The notes under the pieces are model-generated. The model was not told the origin of the DNA and did no database searches. It saw nothing but the letters and a program-made list of their open reading frames with translations. Made by a program: the position numbers and the translations under genes. Below are positions 1-8,630 of a stretch of 64,000 bases of DNA, piece by piece. Source of the DNA: Bacteroidales bacterium UBA6401 (GTDB taxonomy: Bacteria > Bacteroidota > Bacteroidia > Bacteroidales > UBA932); contig DJPX01000029.1 of NCBI GenBank assembly GCA_002438635.1, forward strand, positions 34,223 to 98,222. Direction: 5' to 3'. Position 1 is the stretch's first letter; each line of letters starts with the position of its first letter.

Positions 1-186
1 ATTTAACTTTATGATATATTTTCCAATTCCCCGTGGAGAAGAGTCCTCGATAAAAAAAGGGACCGGCAATCCATCGAAATCGATGAACACCGGACCCGTA
101 ATTTCTAGGAGATCAAAGTCCGGCGAGCTTACAAGCACCGCCCCTTCAACTCCATTAGATTTTAAAATTCTCGCGACCTTAAGCAT
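1..186 (-). CDS. rimM: RimM, 16S rRNA processing protein, N-terminal part only
   Basis: The first 62 codons of a 16S rRNA maturation factor that assists 30S assembly; the rest lies beyond the window edge. The translation starts MLKVARILKSNGVEGAVLVS and continues with a segment ending PVPFFIEDSSPRGIGKY, which fits the RimM N-terminal beta-barrel as found in Bacteroidota. The ATG overlaps the rpsP stop by one base (TAATG), so the two are probably translationally coupled. The order rpsP-rimM is a common bacterial pairing, which supports the call. Confidence 0.82.
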   Translation of the reverse strand, partial: MLKVARILKSNGVEGAVLVSSPDFDLLEITGPVFIDFDGLPVPFFIEDSSPRGIGKYIIKLN

Positions 187-716
187 TAAGCCTCAGATGG
201 AGTTTCCTCTGATGCTTCAGTAGCTTCAGTCTCTTTAGCAGCAGCGGCAGCCGCAAGTTCAGCGGCACGCTTAGCAATAGCCTCAGCTCTTGCTGCATTA
301 ACTTTTATCTCCTCTGCAAGAGCAGCATTTGCCTTTGCTGCTGCATCGACACGAAGACCATTAACTTTAGCAGCGATCTTAGCGTCACGCTGTAACTTCC
401 AATCAGCAAATTTCTTATCGGCAGCTTCCTGTGTAAGAGCGCCTTTTGCTATACCACCATCGAGGTGATGACGAAGAAGTACACCTTCGTAAGAAAGAAT
501 CCTACGGCAAACCAATGAAGGCTGCGCGCCGACTTTTATCCAAGCAAGTGCTCTATTAAAATCAAGATTAATAGTAGCCGGATTAGTGTTAGGATTGTAT
601 GAGCCGATCTGCTCAATGTAACGACCATCACGTGGAGCACGTGTGTCTGCCACTACAATGTGGAAGAATGCGAAATTCTTCTTACCGTGGCGCTGTAAAC
701 GAATTTTAACAGCCAT
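186..716 (-). CDS. rpsP: 30S ribosomal protein bS16 with long C-terminal tail
   Basis: Small-subunit ribosomal protein needed for 30S assembly. Residues 1-80 carry the classic bS16 signature (MAVKIRLQRHGKKNFAFFHI, then VVADTRAPRDGRYIEQIGSYNP). The protein is 176 residues, about twice the usual 80-90. The extra part, about residues 105-176, is Ala/Glu/Lys-rich, low in complexity and probably helical; such tails are known in bS16 of Bacteroidota. It is followed by rimM with a 1-base overlap. Its promoter and a hairpin lie in the 81-bp gap to sufD. Confidence 0.97.
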   Translation of the reverse strand: MAVKIRLQRHGKKNFAFFHIVVADTRAPRDGRYIEQIGSYNPNTNPATINLDFNRALAWIKVGAQPSLVCRRILSYEGVLLRHHLDGGIAKGALTQEAADKKFADWKLQRDAKIAAKVNGLRVDAAAKANAALAEEIKVNAARAEAIAKRAAELAAAAAAKETEATEASEETPSEA

Positions 717-745
717 TGTGAATCTGTTTAATTAATTAATACTTT

Positions 746-769
746 AAAAAATCGCTCTACCCGAGAGCG
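746..769 (-). terminator. Rho-independent terminator after suf operon, inside the rpsP leader
   Basis: On the minus strand a 6-bp GC-rich stem (CGCTCT/AGAGCG) with a 5-base loop is followed by ATTTTTT. It can end the suf transcript. It also lies just downstream of the likely rpsP start site, so it would be transcribed as part of the rpsP leader and could act as an attenuator. Confidence 0.6.
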
Positions 770-773
770 GACG

Positions 774-803
774 CAAATATAATAATATTTTTCTTACCTA
801 CAA
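774..803 (-). promoter_or_regulatory. Bacteroidota-type promoter for rpsP-rimM
   Basis: A TATATTTG -7 box (774-781) sits 19 bases from a TTG -33 element (801-803), matching the TTG-N19-TAnnTTTG consensus of the Bacteroidota primary sigma factor. The -33 element overlaps the sufD stop codon. Predicted transcription begins near 770, giving a leader of about 50 bases. Confidence 0.55.
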
Positions 804-1397
804 GGTGATATCACCATAAACTTTATCGATATAAGCTTGTGGCAAATCGGCTACTACAGGAGATAAAAAGGAAATTATTTGCAGGCGTCGTGCCTGACTA
901 AGCGAAATCCCCCTTGAACGCATGTAGAACTGTTCTTCTTCATCAAGAGATCCTACTGTGGCACCATGAGAGCAAATAACATCATCGGCATATATTTCGA
1001 GTTGTGGCTGGCTTTGAACCAAAGCTCCTTCTGAAAGCAAAAGGCTATGATTCTCTTGAAGAGCCTCCGTTTTCTCCGCCCCAGAGGCTACATAAACAAG
1101 CCCCTCAAATTTCACTTTAGCCTTATCAAGTGCTATTCCTTTAAATAATTGATGCGAAACGCAGTTACCACATAAATGCTTCACAGTAATGCGAATATCC
1201 ACATCCTGATCCCCTCTGCACACATATATCCCTTTCACATCTAAACTTGCCCCCTCGCCGATAAGTTCATAGGTAACATCCATACAGCCATTGACACCGC
1301 CAGGCACCATAAAGATATCGCGTCTTTCTCGTCCGGAATCCAGCACTATCGAAGATGGAATTTCGGAGGATCCCAAAATGTAAATGTTCTTATCCAT
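798..1397 (-). CDS. sufD: SufD-like Fe-S scaffold subunit, short form
   Basis: Partner of SufB in the SufBC2D scaffold that builds Fe-S clusters in the cytoplasm. At 199 residues it is about half the usual SufD length of 400-450. It keeps only the C-terminal SufBD core: a beta-helix region, then CSHGATVGSLDEEEQFYMRS, with the conserved His of SufD, and a helical end with SLSQARRLQIISFLSP. The N-terminal helical domain is absent, and the gene upstream is intact sufC, so this is not a frameshift. The ATG at 1397 overlaps the end of sufC by 8 bases; an in-frame ATG at 1415 is possible but lies deeper in sufC. Confidence 0.82.
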   Translation of the reverse strand: MDKNIYILGSSEIPSSIVLDSGRERRDIFMVPGGVNGCMDVTYELIGEGASLDVKGIYVCRGDQDVDIRITVKHLCGNCVSHQLFKGIALDKAKVKFEGLVYVASGAEKTEALQENHSLLLSEGALVQSQPQLEIYADDVICSHGATVGSLDEEEQFYMRSRGISLSQARRLQIISFLSPVVADLPQAYIDKVYGDITL

Positions 1398-2142
1398 TGA
1401 TATTCTCAAATCCATTTGCCTCTATTTGTGCTACGAGTTCACGGTCGGCCGTTTTAACTATTCTTCCATTTTTTAACACGTGCACCACATCTGGAACTAT
1501 ATACTCCAATAACTTATGATAGTGCGTGATAATAATCGAAGAATTTTGTGGACTGCGAAGCGTATTTACTCCATCTGCCACTATTCTTAAAGCATCTACA
1601 TCAAGCCCGCTATCAGTTTCATCCAATATTGATAGCACTGGATCGAGCATAGCCATCTGAAAAATCTCACAACGCTTTTTTTCTCCTCCGGAGAAGCCCA
1701 CATTTACATCCCTTTTTGCCAAATCACTTCGCATCTGGACTAGAGACATCTTATCCTTCAGTAATTTAAGAAATTCTGATGGGCTCAACTCCGGGAGTCC
1801 CAAAGCCTGACGTTTAGAAGACAAAGCTGCTTTCATAAAATTAACTAGGCTCACACCCGGAATTTCTATCGGATATTGGAAACTTAAGAAAATGCCGGCC
1901 CAGGCACGCTGCTCCGGACTCATCTTCAAAAGATCTTCTCCATTATACATTATCGTTCCTTCTGTCACTTCATAATGAGGCTTACCTGTAAGTACAGCTC
2001 CTAATGTGGACTTACCGGCACCATTAGGCCCCATAATGGCATGTACTTCACCTCGCCTTATCGTAAGATCGACTCCGTGAAGAATCTCTTTTCCATCTAT
2101 GCCTGCCTTAAGACCATGTATTTCTAAAAGTATATCTCCCAT
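1390..2142 (-). CDS. sufC: SufC, Fe-S cluster assembly ATPase
   Basis: ABC-type ATPase that drives the SufBCD scaffold; soluble, with no membrane segments. Walker A GPNGAGKST is at residues 38-46, the signature FSGGEKKR at 150-157, and Walker B with the SufC-typical ILDETDSGLD at 172-181. Length 250 is normal. It starts 3 bases after the pnuC stop and overlaps sufD, so pnuC, sufC and sufD must share a transcript. Confidence 0.97.
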   Translation of the reverse strand: MGDILLEIHGLKAGIDGKEILHGVDLTIRRGEVHAIMGPNGAGKSTLGAVLTGKPHYEVTEGTIMYNGEDLLKMSPEQRAWAGIFLSFQYPIEIPGVSLVNFMKAALSSKRQALGLPELSPSEFLKLLKDKMSLVQMRSDLAKRDVNVGFSGGEKKRCEIFQMAMLDPVLSILDETDSGLDVDALRIVADGVNTLRSPQNSSIIITHYHKLLEYIVPDVVHVLKNGRIVKTADRELVAQIEANGFENING

Positions 2143-2145
2143 AAA

Positions 2146-2730
2146 TTATTCTCCTTTTTTATAAGTCTTTATCCAACTGTTCAAAGACCACACTCCATTT
2201 ATAAGATATAATCCACACACTATAGGCATAAAGATATGACCCACCTTAATGTGCAAAATTATCTGAGTTACATTAACAACTAACCACGCCACCCAGCAAT
2301 CCCACTTCTTCAGTGCAGAAAGCAACTGCGCTAACAAAATCAAAGAAGTAACACAAGCATCCAGATACGGAACAGGATCACCTAATGTAGTCCTTTCCAA
2401 TAACCACCCCCACGCCCAAGCCAAAACAAATACCGATACCACTACCAGTATTCTTTGTGGCCAGGTAAGCGCTGTTACTTTAAGATCATTATGATTTTTT
2501 TTAGACTCCTCGTTCTTAGCAGGATGCGTCCAGCGCCAATGCCCTAAAATATTGATGCACAATGAAACAGGCTGCAGAAACAGACTGGCGTACAAGTGTT
2601 TATTCCAAAACAACAGAGCTAAAGCAAAAGTATATAAATACCCTACCCAGAAATTATACTTACTGTTTCTTCCTGCAAGAAAGACACAAGTCAAGCCCAA
2701 AACAGATGATATTATATCCAAATAGTTCAT
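2146..2730 (-). CDS. pnuC: PnuC-family vitamin transporter (nicotinamide riboside or thiamine)
   Basis: Integral inner-membrane protein of 194 residues with about seven hydrophobic segments and the family pattern of an NxxG(H)WxW stretch (NILGHWRWTHP, about residues 60-70) and a second NVTQIILHIKVGH stretch near 155-167. PnuC proteins move nicotinamide riboside by facilitated diffusion; relatives in Bacteroidota carry thiamine (PnuT), so the substrate is not certain. It sits 7 bases after sufB and 3 bases before sufC, inside the suf operon, which is an unexpected place. No kinase (NadR or TPK) is adjacent; a TPK lies at 45240-45878. Confidence 0.85.
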   Translation of the reverse strand: MNYLDIISSVLGLTCVFLAGRNSKYNFWVGYLYTFALALLFWNKHLYASLFLQPVSLCINILGHWRWTHPAKNEESKKNHNDLKVTALTWPQRILVVVSVFVLAWAWGWLLERTTLGDPVPYLDACVTSLILLAQLLSALKKWDCWVAWLVVNVTQIILHIKVGHIFMPIVCGLYLINGVWSLNSWIKTYKKGE

Positions 2731-2737
2731 CTCAGTA

Positions 2738-4177
2738 CTACCCTATAGTTCCCTCTAAAGAAATCGAAAGTAACTTCTGTGCTTCCACGGCAAACTCCAT
2801 AGGAAGCCTTTGAAGCACTTCTTTAGCATATCCATTAACTATCAACCCGACTGCCTCCTCCTGTCCAATTCCGCGCTGCGCGCAGTAGTATAATTTATCC
2901 TCACTTATTTTCGATGTAGTGGCCTCGTGCTCTACTATTGCAGTAGGGTTCATACTTTTGATTACAGGGAAAGTATGCGCCCCGCAATTGGCCCCGATAA
3001 GAAGGGAATCACACTGCGAATAATTACGCGCTCCTTCAGCGCCACGCCCCATCTGCACTAAACCACGGTACGAATTCTCGCTATGCCCTGCACTTATACC
3101 TTTAGACACTATCCTACTTTTAGTGTTCTTCCCCAGGTGAATCATCTTAGTACCAGTATCAGCCATCTGGTAATTATTGGTAAGTGCCACACTATAAAAT
3201 TCCGATGAACTATCATCGCCTTTAAGAATCGTGGAAGGGTACTTCCAAGTTATAGCAGAACCGGTTTCCACCTGTGTCCAGCTTAGATGCGATCCTTTTC
3301 CTTTGCAAATGCCTCTTTTCGTAACTAAATTTAAAATGCCACCGCGCCCTTGAGCATCTCCCGGGTACCAATTCTGTACTGTGCTATACTTTACATCAGC
3401 GCCAGCCTCGACAATTATCTCCACAACGGCTGCATGAAGCTGATTTTCATCTCTTTGCGGAGCCGTACAACCCTCCATATAACTCAATGTCGAGCCCTCA
3501 TCCGCAACGATAAGAGTGCGTTCGAATTGGCCCGTACCACTGGCATTAATTCTAAAATAGCTCGAAAGGTCCATAGGGCACTTCACCCCTTTAGGAATGT
3601 AGCAAAACGATCCGTCTGAAAACACAGCACTATTGAGCGCCGCATAGAAATTATCCCCAACTGGCACCACGCTCGCCAAATATTTGCGAACCAATTCCGG
3701 ATAGTCGCGTACTGCCTCAGAAAAAGAACAGAAAATTATGCCCTTCTCTGCCAATGTCTTCCTAAAAGTAGTAGCCACACTGACAGAATCGAAAACAGCA
3801 TCCACTGCCACATTAGAATATGCCTTTCCTGCGAGAAAATCCCTTTCCTTAAGCGGAATGCCAAGTTTATCAAATGTTTTTTCAAGTTCAGGATCTATCT
3901 CACGGGAATTCTTCTTTTTAGGTGCAGCGTAATAGACAATATCCTGAAATTCTATTTTCGGCAACTTTACATGCCCCCACGTAGGTGGTGTCATCTTCAG
4001 CCAGCGTCTATATGCATCCAAGCGGAAAGAAAGGAGCCAATCCGGCTCCCCTTTCCGCTCGGAAATCATACGAATAATGTCTTCGGAAAGGCCTTTCGGC
4101 ACATATTCCTGCTCTATATCCGTAACAAAACCTTCTTTATATTCTTTAGAAGTTAATTCTTTTAACTCTTCATTCAT
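2738..4177 (-). CDS. sufB: SufB, Fe-S cluster scaffold subunit
   Basis: Core scaffold subunit of the SUF system, 479 residues, a normal length. It has the SufB-specific segment YMEGCTAPQRDENQLHAAVV with the conserved Cys at 237, and the C-terminal motif HEATTSKISEDKLYYCAQRG. It is first in the suf operon (sufB-pnuC-sufC-sufD). No sufS or sufE is in this cluster. Only 22 bases separate it from the last gene of locus A, with no terminator, so readthrough from locus A is possible in addition to its own promoter. Confidence 0.97.
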   Translation of the reverse strand: MNEELKELTSKEYKEGFVTDIEQEYVPKGLSEDIIRMISERKGEPDWLLSFRLDAYRRWLKMTPPTWGHVKLPKIEFQDIVYYAAPKKKNSREIDPELEKTFDKLGIPLKERDFLAGKAYSNVAVDAVFDSVSVATTFRKTLAEKGIIFCSFSEAVRDYPELVRKYLASVVPVGDNFYAALNSAVFSDGSFCYIPKGVKCPMDLSSYFRINASGTGQFERTLIVADEGSTLSYMEGCTAPQRDENQLHAAVVEIIVEAGADVKYSTVQNWYPGDAQGRGGILNLVTKRGICKGKGSHLSWTQVETGSAITWKYPSTILKGDDSSSEFYSVALTNNYQMADTGTKMIHLGKNTKSRIVSKGISAGHSENSYRGLVQMGRGAEGARNYSQCDSLLIGANCGAHTFPVIKSMNPTAIVEHEATTSKISEDKLYYCAQRGIGQEEAVGLIVNGYAKEVLQRLPMEFAVEAQKLLSISLEGTIG

Positions 4178-4184
4178 TTACGCG

Positions 4185-4202
4185 CAAATATACGCAAATT
4201 TA
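4185..4202 (-). promoter_or_regulatory. Two overlapping -7 boxes before sufB
   Basis: The 22-bp gap before sufB holds TATATTTG (4185-4192) and TAAATTTG (4195-4202) on the minus strand, both exact TAnnTTTG matches. No good -33 TTG is at the right distance. The nearer box ends 7 bases before the ATG, implying a very short leader. Confidence 0.4.
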
Positions 4203-5513
4203 CTGAACATAGGCACTTCCGTCTTCTATAGCAGCATCGAAACCCTTCTTAATGCTGGTCCAATATCCATTGTTTTCAATATGGCAAAGTTCGAATACCA
4301 TAACTCCATCTGTATTTTTCAAGCACCAATGTGCAGCTTCACCAGGGTCGAAATTAATCCCCGAGACCGAATACGAACCATACATCTGACAATCGCCTTT
4401 AATATAATTCTTTCCATTATTTAACTGACCAGCCACTGAACTACTATCATACTCGGGAAATAACTTACTCATATACGCACCATTTTGAAAAACATCAAGA
4501 TATTTGGCAAATCCTGTCTTGTAATAATCGGCAGTAGCCCACCAATAAGAACCGGTAATATTCTTCTTATCGGAAATCCAATTCTGCCCTGTACTCCATA
4601 GCGGCCACCAAGATGCTGCCCAGTATTCGAACTTTACATCTGGTTTGATGGCTTTAATCCTTTGGCCAATTTCCTCCACATAAGAAGTGATTACACTTGT
4701 GCGCCACTCTATGAATTCTTTATAGTGCTCACCAAAATACTCCTTTCCTTCACCATCTATCCTAAAAATGTCATCTGGCCAATTAGATATTATCACTCCC
4801 ATATCTTTTTGGAAGGCCTGATGTGTCGTTTCCGAAAAATCGGAATGATAGTTCTGATAACGACAATAATCCAGGGTAAAAGAGTCTATATCGTACTTAG
4901 AGACAATTTCTTCGACCACTTCCATAACAAACTGCCTTACAAAAGGATCTGCAGGATTAAGGAAAGGGAAAATACCATCTGTAGAATTATCCCTTATATC
5001 CGTTACCCCAGCTGACGACAAGATTTCCTGGCAATACCTTCCCTCAAAATCCGAATCCTTATACTTTGCCGTTTCCCCAAGTCCATAAGTGGGAAAAACC
5101 GTCATCGCAGCACCTATCTTTATGTCATTGGCACGGCACTGATCTATAAAATACTGCAGATAATCGTAATTACGTGTAATTCCATTGTATTCCGTGCGCA
5201 TAGGAAGAATCTGCGATTCATAAAGAACCCCGCCCTCCATGAGTTTAACTTCCAGAATTATCTCATTAAAGCCGTAATTCTTAATTTTTTTAACCCAAGT
5301 CTTAATGTCCCCCTTTGTACGAAGCCGAGACCAATTCACCGTAGCACTTACCCATAAAGACCTGTCCTTTTCGACTTTAGGAGTAGGCTCCGGATCTGGT
5401 TTCGGGTCCACTGGAGTTACAGGTACATCTGGTTCAACCACAGGAGCCTTAGTCTTGTCACAAGAAGAAAAAAGCACACAAGCGGACAATAGAATAATTA
5501 AAAATCGCTTCAT
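4200..5513 (-). CDS. GHL10-type glycoside hydrolase lipoprotein (locus A, copy 1)
   Basis: Predicted surface or periplasmic lipoprotein of 437 residues. The SPII signal ends at Cys18 (LFSSC), followed by a Pro/Asp-rich linker to about residue 48, then a TIM-barrel-like domain. Motifs typical of GHL10 (PF02638; E. coli DigH/YddW is a member) are an EVKLMEGGVLYES strand-loop near 88-100 and KYDIDSFTLDYCRY at 206-219, matching the family DxxxxDxxRY motif. A later YWAASWWPLW segment is shared with the next gene. The ATG at 5513 overlaps the upstream TGA (ATGA), showing coupling; an earlier in-frame ATG at 5519 is less likely. Paralogues are at 5510-6787 and 23041-24447. The exact glycan cut is unknown. 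Confidence 0.75.
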   Translation of the reverse strand: MKRFLIILLSACVLFSSCDKTKAPVVEPDVPVTPVDPKPDPEPTPKVEKDRSLWVSATVNWSRLRTKGDIKTWVKKIKNYGFNEIILEVKLMEGGVLYESQILPMRTEYNGITRNYDYLQYFIDQCRANDIKIGAAMTVFPTYGLGETAKYKDSDFEGRYCQEILSSAGVTDIRDNSTDGIFPFLNPADPFVRQFVMEVVEEIVSKYDIDSFTLDYCRYQNYHSDFSETTHQAFQKDMGVIISNWPDDIFRIDGEGKEYFGEHYKEFIEWRTSVITSYVEEIGQRIKAIKPDVKFEYWAASWWPLWSTGQNWISDKKNITGSYWWATADYYKTGFAKYLDVFQNGAYMSKLFPEYDSSSVAGQLNNGKNYIKGDCQMYGSYSVSGINFDPGEAAHWCLKNTDGVMVFELCHIENNGYWTSIKKGFDAAIEDGSAYVQ

Positions 5514-6787
5514 TTGCATTCACTTTTATAGCGGTCTATCCCACTTTTAATCTTATCCCAAAGATTATTGCTAACTATCTGGCAAAGGTCAAATACCATA
5601 AGTCCTTGCGTGTCACGAAGACACAGATAGCAAGCATCGTCGAACTGATCGAGGTGATTTATAGCATAGATAGAACCCTCTACTTTACAAGCATCACATA
5701 CATCACGATTCGTGCGCATTAGGCCATACTCAATCGATTCGTTATCTTCCAGATTCCACACTCTTTCAAGATATGTTCCGGTGATGAACACATCGAGCTG
5801 GTCTGCAAATGCTGCCTTATAGTAGTTTTCATCCGCCCAACTTTGACCCTCATACCATTTGATATCAGGAGAGCCCCAATTCTGCCCATTACGATAAATA
5901 GCGTGAAGCCATGACGCAGCCCAATACTCGAGTTTACAATCTGGACGCACCTCGTTACGAAGAAGTTTTACCTGCTCGATAAAATCACGAATAACTATGC
6001 CACGCCAAGTCCACCATTGTTTATAGTATTTGCCAGGAATTTCCTCTCCATTTGGCCCATAAGTAAAAATCTCCTCTGGAAATGCTTCCAAAGTATGTCC
6101 CAAATACTTTTCGAAAGCCACACGGGAACTATCTGAAAAGTCAGTGCGACCTCCAGGGTAACGACAATAATCCAGACAAAGCGCATCTACATCGTATTTA
6201 GAAAGCACTTCACGAAGTGTACGCAGCCCATAATCCTGGCTAAACTTAAGACAAGGATTTAGATTTACGCCTATCTCGCTCAAGTCATCCTCGAGTTTTA
6301 TCATTCCATCAGGAGTGTACTCTACACATGTGTACTGACGAAGTTCAGGACGCTTATACACCGCACCGAACTGCTTGCATGCTATTCCTACAGAAAAAGG
6401 TGCAACAGAAGTCATCACTTTAAGTCCGCGCTTATGAGCCTGCTCTATAAAGTAACCCAGATAATCCCACCCTCTATTTTCAAGAATAAATCCATTATCT
6501 TCAATGAATTGAGGAAGAAAATCACTATCATAAAGCACCTGCCCATCAGCCCCCTTGACATCCACACACACTTGATTAAATCCAGTGGCTTTAATTTTAT
6601 CCAAGTACCAATCCACAGAATCCTTTGTGGCAAACCTCTGAAAATTAGCATCGGAGCATATCCATGCTGTAATAGTCTTCCCTTTAGAAGAATTTTCTCT
6701 GCCGCAGCCGGCAAAAACCATGACCGCGACAGAGAAAATAACTATTATAGAAGCAAGACGATTAAATAAATTCGCGTAAAATTTCAT
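5510..6787 (-). CDS. GHL10-type glycoside hydrolase lipoprotein (locus A, copy 2)
   Basis: Paralogue of the gene downstream, 425 residues. The lipobox is VFAGC with Cys28. The barrel contains VDVKGADGQVLYDS (about 75-88) and KYDVDALCLDYCRYPGG near 197-213, close to the GHL10 RYP motif, then YWAASWLHAIYRNGQNW and a C-terminal TQGLMVFDLCQI stretch also seen in the other copies. Its start overlaps the end of the propeller lipoprotein gene by 26 bases, and its stop overlaps the next GHL10 gene. Two copies in tandem with divergent sequence suggest different bonds or positions in one glycan. Confidence 0.75.
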   Translation of the reverse strand: MKFYANLFNRLASIIVIFSVAVMVFAGCGRENSSKGKTITAWICSDANFQRFATKDSVDWYLDKIKATGFNQVCVDVKGADGQVLYDSDFLPQFIEDNGFILENRGWDYLGYFIEQAHKRGLKVMTSVAPFSVGIACKQFGAVYKRPELRQYTCVEYTPDGMIKLEDDLSEIGVNLNPCLKFSQDYGLRTLREVLSKYDVDALCLDYCRYPGGRTDFSDSSRVAFEKYLGHTLEAFPEEIFTYGPNGEEIPGKYYKQWWTWRGIVIRDFIEQVKLLRNEVRPDCKLEYWAASWLHAIYRNGQNWGSPDIKWYEGQSWADENYYKAAFADQLDVFITGTYLERVWNLEDNESIEYGLMRTNRDVCDACKVEGSIYAINHLDQFDDACYLCLRDTQGLMVFDLCQIVSNNLWDKIKSGIDRYKSECK

Positions 6788-8195
6788 ATCTTGCTATTAC
6801 CAAATTTCCTCCTAAAAGAAGTACCTGTCCCTTGTCATTGGCAGCATCATATACATAAGCAGCTGAAGGTACTTGCGCTGCTGCGGCAAAGTACTGAGTC
6901 TGTAGCAAGTAATGATTCTCCTCATCTGATGGATCGTTTGTCTGGATAGTGATGTAAACCTCAGGCCATCCAGTTGTAGCAGCAATAACATATGGAGTAC
7001 CATTGAATGAGAATGCCTTAATATTACCACATGAGTAATTTCCATATTGAGCATTTCCTTCTGGAATTCCATTAGCTTGAACACCAGGGACAGTTGTCAT
7101 GGTGGTTCCTGTTAAAGCTACATCTTCTCCAGTATTTTCCGTTCCCTGACGAGTATAGACGTGGTATCCCTTATTATCTCCCATAGAATCACCAATAAAG
7201 AAAGTACCATTCACATTCCCAGATGCAGGAGAAATGGTAGCACCCCAGTTTCCATCATCACCCACATAATCTGTAGCAAAGTGATGCCATGTTGAAGTAG
7301 AGAAATCGCCATTGTGGAATTCCCATACATGGTGACTCTGTGTAGCATTACGTCCACCGAAAATAGCACAAAGAAGGAAATCGCCGTTTACATCGCCACC
7401 ACAATTCATATATCCAAAACTATTACCTCTATTCGCCGGCTCATTATTAGCATTAGTATAAACTAAAGTAGGGGCTTTATCATAACCATCTTTCCAGCAA
7501 TAAACATAGCCATAATTGATATCGTCATTCACCGTAGTAGGATTACCATCTTTATCGAATCCGAAAGACGCCACAACTACGCCATTAACATCATTATTCA
7601 TATTTAGTATCTTAGCTCCTTCTGGAACACCCTCCATGCTTAGATTACCTACTTTGCTAGCATTGAAATCGTACACTTCGCCATTTATAGTAGCGATTTT
7701 ATCTGTTCCACAGAAAGCAACAGATGCGCCGGCAACAGAAACTGCATTAATACCAAATTTACCAGGAACATTCTCATCTACTTTTTCACAAGAAAGAATA
7801 GCTTTTGCAAGTGTAATTTCCACTTTCCATGTAGCAGTGTGTTCTCCGTCTTCTGCAGTAATAGTAAATTCTGGAACTTCAGTAGTAAGATCATATACCT
7901 TCCCTTCTTCGAGATTAGTTGTTGCTTTTGGTGAAACCTCCACCTTTAATGTCGCATTCTTCAGCCCCTCGAATTGTTCTCCTAGGTAACTAATTTCCGC
8001 AACCTTTTCGTTTGAATAAAGCCCAGCTTCTAATTCACCATCTGAAGTAACAGCAACCAACTTTATAAGTTTACATTCTGTTGACTTCTCCTCTGGCTGA
8101 GGATCCGGTTTAACAGGATCGGTCTTATCCGGATTACAAGAAAAAACGCATATGGCAGACATAGCCATAAATGCCAATAATTTGTTAGTTTTCAT
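6762..8195 (-). CDS. DUF5018-like Ig plus beta-propeller surface lipoprotein
   Basis: Lipoprotein of 477 residues with lipobox VFSC (Cys20) and a Pro/Lys linker. Residues about 40-135 form an Ig-like segment of the DUF5018 kind (CKLIKLVAVTSDGELEAGLY; ITAEDGEHTATWKVEIT). The remainder has repeated blades with no catalytic motif, for example GYMNCGGDVNGDFLLCAIFGG. It is in the SusE or surface-glycan-binding position after SusC/SusD, so glycan binding is inferred. Its counterpart in locus B is 25457-27193. Confidence 0.6.
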   Translation of the reverse strand: MKTNKLLAFMAMSAICVFSCNPDKTDPVKPDPQPEEKSTECKLIKLVAVTSDGELEAGLYSNEKVAEISYLGEQFEGLKNATLKVEVSPKATTNLEEGKVYDLTTEVPEFTITAEDGEHTATWKVEITLAKAILSCEKVDENVPGKFGINAVSVAGASVAFCGTDKIATINGEVYDFNASKVGNLSMEGVPEGAKILNMNNDVNGVVVASFGFDKDGNPTTVNDDINYGYVYCWKDGYDKAPTLVYTNANNEPANRGNSFGYMNCGGDVNGDFLLCAIFGGRNATQSHHVWEFHNGDFSTSTWHHFATDYVGDDGNWGATISPASGNVNGTFFIGDSMGDNKGYHVYTRQGTENTGEDVALTGTTMTTVPGVQANGIPEGNAQYGNYSCGNIKAFSFNGTPYVIAATTGWPEVYITIQTNDPSDEENHYLLQTQYFAAAAQVPSAAYVYDAANDKGQVLLLGGNLVIARYEILREFI

Positions 8196-8208
8196 TTTAT
8201 TAACTGAT

Positions 8209-8628
8209 TTAGTTTCTACTTTTATAAGCTTTTAACGTGTATATCTTTTTTTCTCCCGTTAGCGGAGTATATATAGTAATATCCTCGGTTTTATCATCAA
8301 GATCATGTATTCCACCTAGCGAAGGAGTTACATAAACATCATAATCCAAATTAACCTTAATTTTCAATCTCGTAAGATCATAATACTTTGCATCCCCATT
8401 CTTAGGAATTACAAACTCCACCAAATACTTCCCATCTGCATCTGGAGTATCACTTACATTCCCTATTATCTGAGTAGATTTAGGAGACTCGGCAGGAGAA
8501 CAATATGCTGCCACAATAGAACAATTAACTGGATACTTTTCCATATCATATGCAGGGTCAATATCGGCCTTAGCACATGAGAAGAGCATAATCACTCCCA
8601 TTATAATTATTAACAATATTCTTTTCAT
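8209..8628 (-). CDS. Small lipoprotein of unknown function in locus A
   Basis: A 139-residue lipoprotein: MKRILLIIIMGVIMLFSC, then an acidic start (AKADIDPAYD) and a predicted beta-rich body. The end, TGEKKIYTLKAYKSRN, resembles the last strand of DUF5018-like Ig domains, so it may be a short binding module. The ATG at 8628 is 2 bases after the SusD stop; the in-frame GTG at 8637 overlaps susD and is not favoured. I do not recognise a named family. Confidence 0.6.
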   Translation of the reverse strand: MKRILLIIIMGVIMLFSCAKADIDPAYDMEKYPVNCSIVAAYCSPAESPKSTQIIGNVSDTPDADGKYLVEFVIPKNGDAKYYDLTRLKIKVNLDYDVYVTPSLGGIHDLDDKTEDITIYTPLTGEKKIYTLKAYKSRN

Positions 8629-8630
8629 TT

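Noticed and set aside
798..1397. sufD as a frameshifted or degraded gene
   Set aside because: No lost N-terminal sequence is found upstream since intact sufC abuts it; the remaining core is open and conserved, so it is called a short form.
7516..7989. 157-codon open frame on the plus strand opposite the propeller lipoprotein gene
   Set aside because: Antisense shadow of a lipoprotein gene; composition is Ser/Pro/Thr-skewed and no promoter box or family match is seen.
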